Shown piece by piece: positions 25,701 to 33,534 of a DNA stretch of 64,000 nucleotides. Source of the DNA: Mycobacteroides abscessus ATCC 19977 (lineage in GTDB: Bacteria > Actinomycetota > Actinomycetes > Mycobacteriales > Mycobacteriaceae); the NCBI RefSeq assembly GCF_000069185.1, contig NC_010397.1, positions 1,798,001-1,862,000 on the forward strand, read 5' to 3'. Position 1 is the first letter of the stretch. Every line of letters starts with the position of its first letter. A model generated the notes under the pieces. The model was not told where the DNA came from and made no database searches. It saw only the letters and a program-made list of their open reading frames with translations. A program made the translations under genes and the position numbers.

Positions 25701-26457
25701 TCAAGCTCTTGGCATAGCGGATCAGTGGACTGAAGTCACTCCAGTTCCCCCTGTCGGTTCCCGGCTCAGGTCGGTCTTGACCGATCTACTCACCATCTCG
25801 GAAGCAGCAGAAGGCACTCCTGGCGGTTCCACAATGGTGGATCTTCACGTCGGTAACATCCTTCCGCGCCTGGGCCTGACTACCGCGGAACGACTAGAAA
25901 TGCTGCTGCGACGCCTTCAATCACTGAACTCATTTCCGTCCGATTACGTTCTGAGCGAGCTGGACGAGCTCAGTCGTGCTGAACCGGTCGTGGTGGTGCC
26001 AGCGATAGTCGAGTTTTTGGAGGCTAGCGCGGATGGCACCTTTCACCGATGGTCGTTGTGGCTTGACGACGCCAAGGTCCTAAGCCGTATTCAGCGGGTG
26101 ATCGGGCCCGATCAGCTCCTTCCTCTAGTAGCCGATATCGACGACCCGAAGATCTGGTCTCAACTAATTGGTCATGTCGCGTTTGATACTGACGAGCCCG
26201 ACCCTTTGCTAGTTGCGATTCTTGGCACGTCCGACGATGCAGAACTGCGTGGAGCGGCGACGGTCCGATTCATGCACCCGCATTCGACCGCGTGGGGACC
26301 TGAGTCCGACAATCTCAAAGGTCGACGCGAGACGGCCAGTCAATGGAGTGCCTTGCCTGGACAGCCGCGACTTTTCACCGAATGGCTCGCTGGAGTTGTC
26401 GAAGCGCTGGACCAAGCGATCAGTTCGGCGGAGCTGCGCGAAGCCGAGGAACGGTGA
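22747..26457 (+). CDS. STAND-type NTPase with N-terminal Mrr-like nuclease domain, probable anti-phage protein
   Basis: A 1236-residue protein from an ATG nine bases after AAGGTGA. Residues ~50-130 contain DEGIDGR (GID 71-73) and VWQIKSGK (QIK 94-96), the D...QxK pattern of Mrr/PD-(D/E)xK nucleases. Residues ~205-400 form a P-loop NTPase with Walker A GDTGVGKS (234-241) and Walker B LILVVDDCD (282-290). The remaining ~800 residues are helical with Leu/Ala-rich repeats, as in STAND sensor domains. Nuclease, STAND and repeat order is the plan of the antiviral STAND (Avs) proteins, which sense phage proteins and then destroy nucleic acid. It is followed by a HEPN/Abi-like gene. The function is inferred from architecture. 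Confidence 0.75.
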   Translation: MAHDYPDDHCRAQAERGQHRVDLKIDHWIRGQDEDGAVSLARTLCMAERGRLGLPLDTVAISGRVKTADEGIDGRTKFPETADTDFPRGHNVWQIKSGKTAPSVSKEINPTKHAALIEAIKNGADYVLFWTNDPIDKQRKAVTTAFTNAVKKIRADANVVTIFADEIEQLCYQHVAVLAQHGPMPISGLVGLEVWARGFSPIEFEPDAPRLAAIDAVRQHVAVRNEPNAILVYGDTGVGKSRLVYEALAQDGVRERVLVARDPSGWNQGLLSDIANTPGSSLILVVDDCDADERRRLNNLVGLCQGRIRLITTGPRTTRERAIEDRRRLELLPLEAQASKNIALSRGLDEQQASLVASLTDGYPGLADALAIALANGGPDSTLLEQIRADDAIGPVFATLISDDEVPALGLVALFERLGFEGDLALELRLACEVFDIDEASVRGVADRELRRFVSTAGRYRRVTPRIFAVWLAARFLQLRSTTIADELDKLPEVLRERIVDQMRQFAGDPVVSRTLGVLLEEAPFTDGAIADVDDGAARLLHVASIVDPATAMLTIERIMNGVTTEQLASVRSGRRDLVQAIEVLLWSGDLFERAATAALRLAMAENEQWSNNATGAVQGIYRVFLGGTGADYARRISWTREALRAHGQAATRIVIPGLASAFDPHETRFATDFGGRVPPIEWRPATFAEEAAARMSAWELLIEIARNELDSRDSVARSLAQGLRTALSRGIPTEALASLGEVEWPPRGRAELIEALNHARTYDEPDPELDAKIFDRITHLTGEGIYQRAAYVFAASVWELSEDLDERVAGLPGPLVNLVEETAVGGVAVWRQIIEIAKDGNADTASRFFEELAKRAPSVEFEVEMETLPQPPLPALVGYLRGLAMVDAVDPVVVLERWITSKDLGKAVLQGIHLLPATDVLAELAIKAVRQGSAPAEEVGRFLYGGWTRPLSADAVAGLLELLVEAARNQIRDGNDNRVHRTLDQALGIADQWTEVTPVPPVGSRLRSVLTDLLTISEAAEGTPGGSTMVDLHVGNILPRLGLTTAERLEMLLRRLQSLNSFPSDYVLSELDELSRAEPVVVVPAIVEFLEASADGTFHRWSLWLDDAKVLSRIQRVIGPDQLLPLVADIDDPKIWSQLIGHVAFDTDEPDPLLVAILGTSDDAELRGAATVRFMHPHSTAWGPESDNLKGRRETASQWSALPGQPRLFTEWLAGVVEALDQAISSAELREAEER

Positions 26458-26647
26458 CAACCATCGAACGCTCGCCATCACCAAGCCATCATTTATCCAC
26501 CCTCGTATGAGTTCGAGGACACCGCTGGTGGGCGCGATTGCCTCGGTGGTGGCGCGGTTTGCAAGCCACTGATGACTAAGTCGAGGACGAAGCCCCAAGG
26601 TGCCATGCTGGTGGGCGGTTACGACAGCTAATTGACTCGGAAACTGC

Positions 26648-27559
26648 GTGGATCGACCGATGTTGACTGAGAAGATCAGAAGTGTGAGCAGGAACTTGTA
26701 CTCGGATCGGCACGGCCGCGGAACACCTCAGACTGCCCAGAACCTTTCTTCTACGACGAAGGATGCGCTACTGAACTTCGTGCGATCCCGCGTTGAAGCG
26801 AACTGGCTCGCGGAGTCGTTTCCCGAGCATTGCTACGACGGGAACGGCATAACCGGCAGCGATCGCGATGCAGTCGTGTCCTACTTGGGCGCAGTAGTGC
26901 CGCAGATCAAATGGCCGTTGTCAGTCAACCGAGACGCCAGCGACGACGCTGTGTTCGATCTCCTTGAAGTAGTAGCGCAGAAGATTTCATTGCCGAAGCG
27001 CGCGGAGTGGCATGGCTTCTTCAAGCACCATGAGCTGGAGTTCGACGGAGATGCAGGGAAGATCGATTTCCGCGACGCCGTCAACATGATCCTCAGCGGA
27101 GGCGGTTCTGCATTCGCGATGGACATCCGAGGGGAGGTGCAGCGGATCATCCCCGAGGAGGTCGTTCATTCACTCGATTCGCTTCAAGTACCGACGGGCG
27201 ATGAAGTTCTCGACAATCTACTAGCGGAAGCGCATCGTCTGTACGTGTCGCGCCGTGCAGCGGACCGCTACTTGGCACTAGAGAAGCTATGGGATGGTTT
27301 TGAGCGGTTGAAGACAATCGACGGCTGGACCAAATCGACTGGTGCTGATCGGCTTGCCGCGAACGTTGAACCGCCCGAACTGCGCGACTCCGTCAAGGCG
27401 GAGATGTTGGAACTAACGCGGATCGGCAACCAGTTCCAGATTCGGCACCATGAAACCGACAAGATCGGTGTCCCGGTCGCGGCTCAGGACTACTTGATGC
27501 GACGCATGTCTGCCGTGATTGCTCTCCTCATCGAGGCCCGCGAGCGATCTGTGGGCTAG
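26648..27559 (+). CDS. HEPN/Abi-like protein, probable partner of the STAND NTPase
   Basis: A 303-residue soluble protein. The start is GTG 26648 or ATG 26660. The C-terminal ~100 residues read as a helical HEPN-like domain: ALEKLWDGFERLKT, then LTRIGNQFQIRHHETDK, a motif seen in abortive-infection-type proteins of the AbiJ kind. The N-terminal ~200 residues are of unknown fold. HEPN proteins are often RNases that stop host growth after phage infection. It lies 190 bases after the NTPase gene, same strand, and is the last gene before the right attachment repeat. Assignment is moderate. Confidence 0.6.
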   Translation: MDRPMLTEKIRSVSRNLYSDRHGRGTPQTAQNLSSTTKDALLNFVRSRVEANWLAESFPEHCYDGNGITGSDRDAVVSYLGAVVPQIKWPLSVNRDASDDAVFDLLEVVAQKISLPKRAEWHGFFKHHELEFDGDAGKIDFRDAVNMILSGGGSAFAMDIRGEVQRIIPEEVVHSLDSLQVPTGDEVLDNLLAEAHRLYVSRRAADRYLALEKLWDGFERLKTIDGWTKSTGADRLAANVEPPELRDSVKAEMLELTRIGNQFQIRHHETDKIGVPVAAQDYLMRRMSAVIALLIEARERSVG

Positions 27560-28071
27560 CACCTGTGCATAGCCGTTGACGGATCGTGAGTGTCAGCGGC
27601 CTATGTGCGCGCTTCGCCAATGCCGGACGAGGCAGAAGGCCATCGGTTATTCACCGATAATGGCCGGGAATCGACAGGAATCGTCCGGTGCTCACCGGAG
27701 GACGCGACGGTTTATGTGCCTGGTGCGCAAGCGAATCCCGAATCAGTGGGAATAGTCAGGATCCGTGCTCCGGTAATCCCTTGGTCGCGGGTTCGAGCCC
27801 CGCCCGCCCTACAAGAGAGACAGGTTTTCAAGGTCACCCATCTTGAGTCGTGGTCTTCATCGTTGTACGGATTGCGCGGTCCAGCAAGCGATGGATGGCA
27901 ACAGATCCCCCACTGCGGGAGCGTTCGATGATGTCATCCCATCAATGCGCGAGTCCCTCGAAAACAAGAGGCGGAGGACCCGCATAGCGCAAGCGAGGCC
28001 TCAAGACCACAGTGTGGTCCGCGGTATAACTGAATGTGGTTATGGAAGTCGGATGCGACTACTTGTCACCT
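27560..28071. other. Non-coding right boundary of the integrative element
   Basis: About 510 bases with no supported gene. It contains the right copy of the attachment core (27781-27809). Just before the core, some resemblance to the tRNA continues (CCGTG and TAATCC), but with substitutions. A palindrome GACCAC-AGT-GTGGTC lies at 28005-28019. The frames crossing the core on the + strand are incidental. Confidence 0.6.
27781..27809 (+). repeat. Attachment-site core, right copy
   Basis: This is an exact 29-base copy of the tRNA 3' segment at 18171-18199, in the same orientation. The next base is T rather than the C of the tRNA acceptor stem, so identity ends here. No tRNA cloverleaf can be made from the sequence to its left. 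It marks the far end of a 9.6-kb element. Confidence 0.85.
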
Positions 28072-29097
28072 TCAAATTTTGGGCATGAGAAGTGTCGTAG
28101 TGAACCATGATTTGCATGTAGTGCACCACCCATCGCGGCCCTCGGCCGTCACCGCTGGGAACACAGTGCCGCATTGGGCGCATCCGAAGTGGGGGTGTTG
28201 TGCGCAACCACGGCTGGTCGCTTGTGCGACTTGCAGTGGGAGCGCTTCCGGCTTGAAGTCGACGGTGCCAGATCCATCGTGTTGTTCAATACGATATTTG
28301 TCCTCGCGGCTGATCAGGCGCGTGTAGTCAGTTCTGTAAGGCTGAATGGGGACGATCTCGCCCGCAGGCATCAGCTGGGTGACATCGTCCACGCTGAGTC
28401 CCTGCCGTGGCACAAATTTGTAGTGCCACCTGCCGCAGAACCCTTTGTCTGAAACAGGGCAGTGATCGAATGCGTTGATGTCGCAGCGCTCGAACACCAG
28501 CGTAGAAATTCCGAGGGCAGTTGCCTCATGAGGCTTCGGCAGCGCTTGTGCCCAATAGTCGATCCTTAGTGTGGTACTGAGCGAGGAAATGTGGCCCCAC
28601 CACTGTGGACGTCTTTCGGCCGTGGTGAACCACAGCGGGTGCCATCCAGCGTTGGCGGACCTCCGAGTACGAGACTTAGCCGCAGCCAAGTGGAGCGCTG
28701 ATCTCTGTACTTCCACTCCTATATTTACTGTCGCGGTGATTGCTGCGTCCAGGCGCGTGCCGTTGCCTGTAGATAGTTCGCGGGTCACTGCGTAGCCAGC
28801 CGATTCAGCGGCTCGAACAAAGTAGTCAGTCTGCCTACGATGCTCGTCGCTCATGGTGGCGATGCGGTGCGGGCCGTGGGCGTGTCCGCTGAAATGGGAG
28901 GCAAAATAGTTGCCCTTGGAACTGCGCTTGACGTACAGGCTGGCCTCTTCTGGTCTAGCCCCGAGACACAGTAGTTGCGGCTCGTCATCTCGACGGATTT
29001 GCCCCTGCAGCGCAATGACAGACTGATAGTCATCGGAGCTGAGCTTAGCCAGGTCGATCTCTCGGTTCTCGCGGACGAGGAGCGCACGTGTCGTCAT
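28072..29097 (-). CDS. CoiA-like protein with C-terminal zinc ribbon
   Basis: A 341-residue protein. ATG 29097 is preferred to 29118 because AGGAGG lies nine bases upstream of it. In the middle, GTRLDAAI followed by NIGVEVQRSAL resembles the nuclease-like core (D...ExQ) of the CoiA competence family, a PD-(D/E)xK relative. The C-terminus has a CxxC...CxxC zinc ribbon (FGCAQCGT and WCTTCKS). CoiA-like proteins outside competence operons are poorly understood and often lie in accessory islands. Assignment rests on motifs. Confidence 0.6.
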   Translation of the reverse strand: MTTRALLVRENREIDLAKLSSDDYQSVIALQGQIRRDDEPQLLCLGARPEEASLYVKRSSKGNYFASHFSGHAHGPHRIATMSDEHRRQTDYFVRAAESAGYAVTRELSTGNGTRLDAAITATVNIGVEVQRSALHLAAAKSRTRRSANAGWHPLWFTTAERRPQWWGHISSLSTTLRIDYWAQALPKPHEATALGISTLVFERCDINAFDHCPVSDKGFCGRWHYKFVPRQGLSVDDVTQLMPAGEIVPIQPYRTDYTRLISREDKYRIEQHDGSGTVDFKPEALPLQVAQATSRGCAQHPHFGCAQCGTVFPAVTAEGRDGWCTTCKSWFTTTLLMPKI

Positions 29098-29295
29098 GTG
29101 GGCGGTCCTCCTCGCCATGCACGTGAAACGGTCTGATGTCGTAGATCATTGCACTGGAGAGTGACAAACGAGATCAGAATCTGTAAGCCCTCGGAAACTC
29201 CTGCGGTCCGTGTTGCGGGTTGTCCCATTTTTTGAGAAAGGGCGGTGCCCCAATACCGTCTCGACCGTTGCCGGTCATTCGGGGTTCGAGATGGG

Positions 29296-29886
29296 CTAGT
29301 CAAACATTTCCTTCTGCTTTTCCGTCGCCGCTTCACGTGCGGATTGGTACATCGCTTCGATGCTGAAAGCCTCAACTTTTTCAACTGTTCGCCACTCCCA
29401 GGCGAGCCACGTCCCGACAATGAGTGCGCTTATCTGCCAAACGGCTGGCATCGGTAGGGCGACAACGCTCAAAAACCAAAGAAGCAGAGGCGCGCACCCT
29501 AGGTCGCGGATCACCCGTTTACGTCTGTCCGCACTGTTACTTGCTGTGATCCGTGACGCCTCTTCCATCTGGTGTCCCTTGGTGATCGCCACCAGCTTCC
29601 TCATGTGCCGCAGCCGGTCCCAGAAGACCAGGACGAGTGTGGCCCACACGCCAACCGTGACCGCCAGCGCGATCCAAGCTTCGGCCCCGTAGTCGTTCCA
29701 GTCGACTTGGAATGGGTTTAGCTCAGTTTCACGAACTTGCTGGTCGGCAGTGATCGCCCATATGACGGCTGCGGGCACCGCCGGAATGAGCAGCGATTCG
29801 GCGGATGTGAGCCAATCAAGCCGCCGCCGGTACTTCTCGACGATGGCAGGCCCGTCTGTGTGCGATTTCATTGTTCGACGTTTCAC
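29296..29886 (-). CDS. Membrane protein, unknown function
   Basis: A 196-residue protein with four probable membrane segments, grouped as two pairs (about residues 30-50 and 68-90, then 130-150 and 153-168). Charged cytoplasmic loops separate the pairs, and the C-terminal helix is acidic. I do not recognise the family. It faces away from the DUF2971 gene across a 200-base gap and may share the accessory origin of the CoiA-like gene. Confidence 0.55.
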   Translation of the reverse strand: MKRRTMKSHTDGPAIVEKYRRRLDWLTSAESLLIPAVPAAVIWAITADQQVRETELNPFQVDWNDYGAEAWIALAVTVGVWATLVLVFWDRLRHMRKLVAITKGHQMEEASRITASNSADRRKRVIRDLGCAPLLLWFLSVVALPMPAVWQISALIVGTWLAWEWRTVEKVEAFSIEAMYQSAREAATEKQKEMFD

Positions 29887-30087
29887 GGTACGCCGTCGTT
29901 CCAGCAGGCCGAGGCTTTACATCGTTAACAGCGGCCTTAATAGGAAAATAGATCCGGCAGGCCCGATTCACTGCAGCCTGGCGGCGTCACCGGATCGCGA
30001 ACTAGATCTGCGTTGTGGCATTTGTGGTGTGACGGGATTCGGCGGGTTACCCGGGCGCTTTCACGTGCTGCGTCTAGGCTGCGGCCT

Positions 30088-31158
30088 GTGGTCAGCGCGG
30101 AACCAGCAGATGCCGAGGCGTCGACAGCCGAGGCAGCGGATATAGATGAGACCCCGTTTATTGGTGTTGAGGAACCTGCCGGGTACCTGTATCACTACAC
30201 CAGCGCTGCGGGGTTGATTGGCATCGTGGACAGCCGACGCAACGAGATAGCTTCCCGCCAACTGACCTTTTTCGCATCGGATCTGCTGTTGATGAACGAC
30301 ATCTCCGAACTCGCGTTCGGCTTAGGGATCGTGCGCGAGCACGCCGAGCTTATTGCGCAAGGCGAAGAGTCGATCAAGGCCATCTCGGACTGGTTGTCGA
30401 CGGTGGATAAGTATCTTAAGGCGCCGACCCTTGATTCGCTTCGCCTGGAGCCACGTCCATCCGTGTGTGCGGCTAGCTTTACGACTAGCGACGATCTCTT
30501 GAGTCAGTGGGTCACATATGGAGCGGGCGGTGGGTTCGCTCTCGGGCTGGACTCCCGGACCTTGAGCAAGGGCAAGTACACCGGTCACAACGTCAGGACC
30601 GGCGAATCGCACGCGTTCAGGTCCGCCCTGATGCGCGTCTACTACGGCGATGAGGCGCGAAGCAGAATCAAAGAGATTCCGCTCTTCACCGGGCCAGGCA
30701 CACTCGGACTGCCGATCCTTACGATCCTGCAGTCCTTGGTTTCGGGATTTGAGGCCCTCAGTGACTGGTCCAAAGACCCTCAGAAAAGAAAGCCTGCCAA
30801 CGTTGTTGAACATGCTTCGACAGCCGTCGGGATCGGATTCGCAGCGCAGTCCAAACACGATGCGTTCGCGGCAGAGAAGGAGTGGCGTCTGCTTGTAGGT
30901 GGCGAGAGCCTCGGAGACCTCGTGAAGCTACTTAGCGGGCATTATCCGCCGAACTTTCGCACCTCCGGAACTCGGCTGCTGCCTTATCGGCCGATCACGA
31001 TCACCGCGACAGACGGCCAGCCTGTAATCCGCGACCTGATCGTTGGCCCGGCACCGGATCAAGTGCAGCATGTTCATGCAGCGCAACAGCTACTTATCGC
31101 TAACGGTCACGACCCGAGCGTCGTGCGGGCATCGCCGATTCCGTATAGGGGTTGGTGA
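30088..31158 (+). CDS. DUF2971 domain protein
   Basis: A 356-residue protein. GTG 30088 is chosen because TAGGCT (30075-30080) lies seven bases upstream, as in leaderless mycobacterial genes; the frame itself is open from 30013. Diagnostic DUF2971 features are YLYHYTSAAGLIGIV, LLMNDISELAFGLG, LLSQWVTYGAGGGFALGLD and EKEWRLL. The family is common in defence and mobile regions and has no established biochemical role. No neighbour on the same strand is close enough for an operon. Confidence 0.7.
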   Translation: MVSAEPADAEASTAEAADIDETPFIGVEEPAGYLYHYTSAAGLIGIVDSRRNEIASRQLTFFASDLLLMNDISELAFGLGIVREHAELIAQGEESIKAISDWLSTVDKYLKAPTLDSLRLEPRPSVCAASFTTSDDLLSQWVTYGAGGGFALGLDSRTLSKGKYTGHNVRTGESHAFRSALMRVYYGDEARSRIKEIPLFTGPGTLGLPILTILQSLVSGFEALSDWSKDPQKRKPANVVEHASTAVGIGFAAQSKHDAFAAEKEWRLLVGGESLGDLVKLLSGHYPPNFRTSGTRLLPYRPITITATDGQPVIRDLIVGPAPDQVQHVHAAQQLLIANGHDPSVVRASPIPYRGW

Positions 31159-31614
31159 TCGTGCTATTCAGTGCACCGACGACATCGAGACAGTTCCTGT
31201 CGCGCCGACGCGGCAGCACTTGCAACGAAAGATGTTGCAAACCATCATCTTCGGGTGAATGTGTATTCCTGCGCCGTGACATGGCGGGTCGAATTCTGCC
31301 TGTCTGGTGGCTCGGTCCAGCAGTTGGGCCGCGCGTTGAGCTGGGGGATTGCCTGTAGCCGCCAATGGCGGCGAGACACAGGAATGCCGTCGAACCTCTT
31401 GCACGGGTTGTCGGCCAGCTCGCGGACGCTTTGCCATTCCAACTTGGCGCTACCAATACAAGAAAAACGGCACTGAATAAGTCAGTTCAGCACCACCACC
31501 AAGGAGCAATCCGAATCTAATTTCCGTATGCAGAGTAGTTGTCTATCAAATCTTGAATCGACGAATCTAGCTGGGCTGAGCGTTGGGTAAGCGAACCCCG
31601 TTTGTAGGCTGCGA
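31159..31614. other. Intergenic stretch with no supported gene
   Basis: About 450 bases between two genes. Overlapping short frames exist on both strands but have no recognisable product, no convincing ribosome-binding sequence, and composition unlike the neighbouring genes. No terminator with a T-run was found. Confidence 0.5.
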
Positions 31615-32310
31615 CTAGAACGCCCTGGCGCCATCGACGTTCACGCTCATCCCGCGACCGGTCGCATCGTTCGTAAATGTGGTGCCCTCACTGGTCGGCG
31701 TGATGGTCCAACCTAGAGCGTGATAGAGCGTTCCGTAATTCAAAGTGTGGGTTTGCAGCTGGCCCCCGTCGCCGACTGTCCAATCCATGATCCCGCCGGA
31801 CGTGATCATCACCACGTTGGTTGGCACGCCGTATCGAATTGGTGTGCGCCCAACGAATCTCACGATGCACGAGACGGTATTTACCGTGACCTGGCAGGCG
31901 GTCTTGCCCGATTTGGTGCTCACATACACCGAGTCGCCCGTGGCCGACAGCTCGATGGGCGTGGGGGGTCGGCTTTGCGTTGGTGGCGGCGGTAGCACGA
32001 CAGCGGACGTCGGTGCTGGCGGGGAGGCGATCAACACCGTGCTCGTCGTAACGGGTGTCTTGCCTCGTTCCTGACGGAGGAAGACGAACGCCCCTCCTGC
32101 CGCGAGTCCCGCAACCGCGGCTGTCGCCGCAAATATGGCGCCGCTGATTAGCCAATTGCGCCGCACGGGATCCTCGTACGGATCAATGTCGTCAATTTCG
32201 TCTGAGTCGGACCAAGCAGCCGGGGTGATTTCCACGACGCCCGTTTCAGCTAGGGCGGTTGGTGACGCCCTTGTCGGCTCTTGTTCGTCTTCGTCGTCTT
32301 CGGCACTCAC
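31615..32310 (-). CDS. Single-pass membrane protein with Pro/Thr-rich linker
   Basis: A 231-residue protein with an acidic cytoplasmic N-terminus of ~50 residues, a membrane segment at about 52-78, a Pro-rich linker (~90-115) and a C-terminal ~110-residue extracytoplasmic domain. This layout is common in mycobacterial membrane-anchored proteins associated with secretion loci. It diverges from the WXG operon across about 200 bases, which would hold promoters for both. Confidence 0.6.
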   Translation of the reverse strand: MSAEDDEDEQEPTRASPTALAETGVVEITPAAWSDSDEIDDIDPYEDPVRRNWLISGAIFAATAAVAGLAAGGAFVFLRQERGKTPVTTSTVLIASPPAPTSAVVLPPPPTQSRPPTPIELSATGDSVYVSTKSGKTACQVTVNTVSCIVRFVGRTPIRYGVPTNVVMITSGGIMDWTVGDGGQLQTHTLNYGTLYHALGWTITPTSEGTTFTNDATGRGMSVNVDGARAF

Positions 32311-32508
32311 GGACTATCAATCCTCCATAACTGCCTGCTGACCAGCGAATTCTACGCCGCATCAAGATCGCGTCGCATCCGTTTCGTAGCCCGAATTCTG
32401 AGTCCCGCCTAGTTGCTGATTTTCTTGAAGATTGATGGAACCGGATCGCTCCCTGCATCGTCGTATCTAGATGAATGCCAGTTGTGACGACGAAACGCGA
32501 GGTCAGCG

Positions 32509-32904
32509 GTGAGTGTTCGGGACTATCAGTTCGATATGGCCGGGATGAGCCCTGAGGATCGTGAGCGCGCTGCCACGGGAGCACAGGGGATCTTGCACAT
32601 GGAAGAAGGCGCCGGCAAGACCATGGCACAGAAGCTCCTAGTTGTGCGTGATTCGCTGAACGATGCACTGAAAGCAGCCGAGCGTGCTCAAGAGGTGGCG
32701 GGGTTCGGAGAGTTGCAAACCGGTTATGACGTCACCAAGTTTTATAAGGACCAGTCGACGGAGGCACGCGCCAAAATCACGGCTGATAGGGATGCAGTGC
32801 AGAAGCAGATTGACCATTTCCTGGCGATGGAGCTGCTGTACAAGAACCAGGACGATTACAACGCTGGCAACTTCGGCGCGTACCAAGCGAGCGTTGTTTA
32901 CTGA
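32509..32904 (+). CDS. Small helical protein heading the WXG operon
   Basis: A 131-residue protein with a GTG start after GAGG. It is predicted to be almost all helical, and has no signal peptide and no WXG motif itself. Its stop overlaps the start of the lipoprotein gene (TGATG). Its small helical form and position suggest a chaperone or partner of the type VII-like substrates behind it. No family is recognised. Confidence 0.6.
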   Translation: MSVRDYQFDMAGMSPEDRERAATGAQGILHMEEGAGKTMAQKLLVVRDSLNDALKAAERAQEVAGFGELQTGYDVTKFYKDQSTEARAKITADRDAVQKQIDHFLAMELLYKNQDDYNAGNFGAYQASVVY

Positions 32905-33509
32905 TGCGCTGGCCCATGTCGTTGCCCGTAGCCGCCTGCATAGTTGCGTTGACCGCCGCAGGGTGCACCGACACCACCGGGGGCATCGCGAAAACTGATT
33001 CACCCGCGAGCAATCAATCAGTCTCAGCCTCGGCTTCGACGCCCGTCACCAATACGTTGCCGGGCCCGCACCCAGCCCCGACGGACAACAACAACGGGAC
33101 GAGCTTTGATCCCTGCCTTGCGTATTCAGCAGATGAACTGCGGGCATGGGGCGTGAAGCCGGGTTCGGTTGAAGACCTCGCCAACACGCCCTCGCTGCAG
33201 CGGGGCTGCGCCTGGTCCGGGGATGGATGGGACGTACAGCAGACAGTGCTCAACCGCCCCGTTACTGAGTACCTCAACCAGGACCTGTTCCCTGGATCCG
33301 AACAAGTGACCGTTGAAGGGCTCACCGCGGTGCGATGGCGCGATGAAGTTGACCCACAGCGTGTCTGCTATGTAGAGCTCCCCGCGCAAAAAGCTTCCGT
33401 GGGAACGATCGTTGGCGTACGCGATCCAAAGGCGCAGAAAGTGATTCCCGACGCCTGCACCAAGGCGATGAGCATCGCAACAGATACAGCCAAGAAGCTG
33501 CCCAAGTAG
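32904..33509 (+). CDS. DUF3558 family lipoprotein
   Basis: A 201-residue protein with a lipoprotein signal peptide ending in LTAAGC (Cys lipidation site ~20). The mature part begins with a Ser/Thr/Pro linker, followed by DPCLAYSADEL...W, RGCAW and a late CYVEL, as in DUF3558 lipoproteins of actinobacteria. Its ATG overlaps the previous stop by one base. It would sit on the outer face of the membrane next to the secreted WXG proteins. Confidence 0.8.
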   Translation: MRWPMSLPVAACIVALTAAGCTDTTGGIAKTDSPASNQSVSASASTPVTNTLPGPHPAPTDNNNGTSFDPCLAYSADELRAWGVKPGSVEDLANTPSLQRGCAWSGDGWDVQQTVLNRPVTEYLNQDLFPGSEQVTVEGLTAVRWRDEVDPQRVCYVELPAQKASVGTIVGVRDPKAQKVIPDACTKAMSIATDTAKKLPK

Positions 33510-33534
33510 GGCCTGAACAGGGGAGACGATTTTC

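Noticed and set aside
27760..27809. A second tRNA gene at the right attachment site
   Set aside because: Only the 3' end of the tRNA is present; the D arm, anticodon stem and 5' acceptor strand are missing.
27590..27931. A 113-codon frame crossing the right attachment core
   Set aside because: Part of it is simply translated tRNA-derived sequence; it has no credible start or product.
31171..31476. A 101-codon frame in the gap after the DUF2971 gene
   Set aside because: An opposing frame covers the same stretch, neither has a ribosome-binding site, and neither resembles a known protein.
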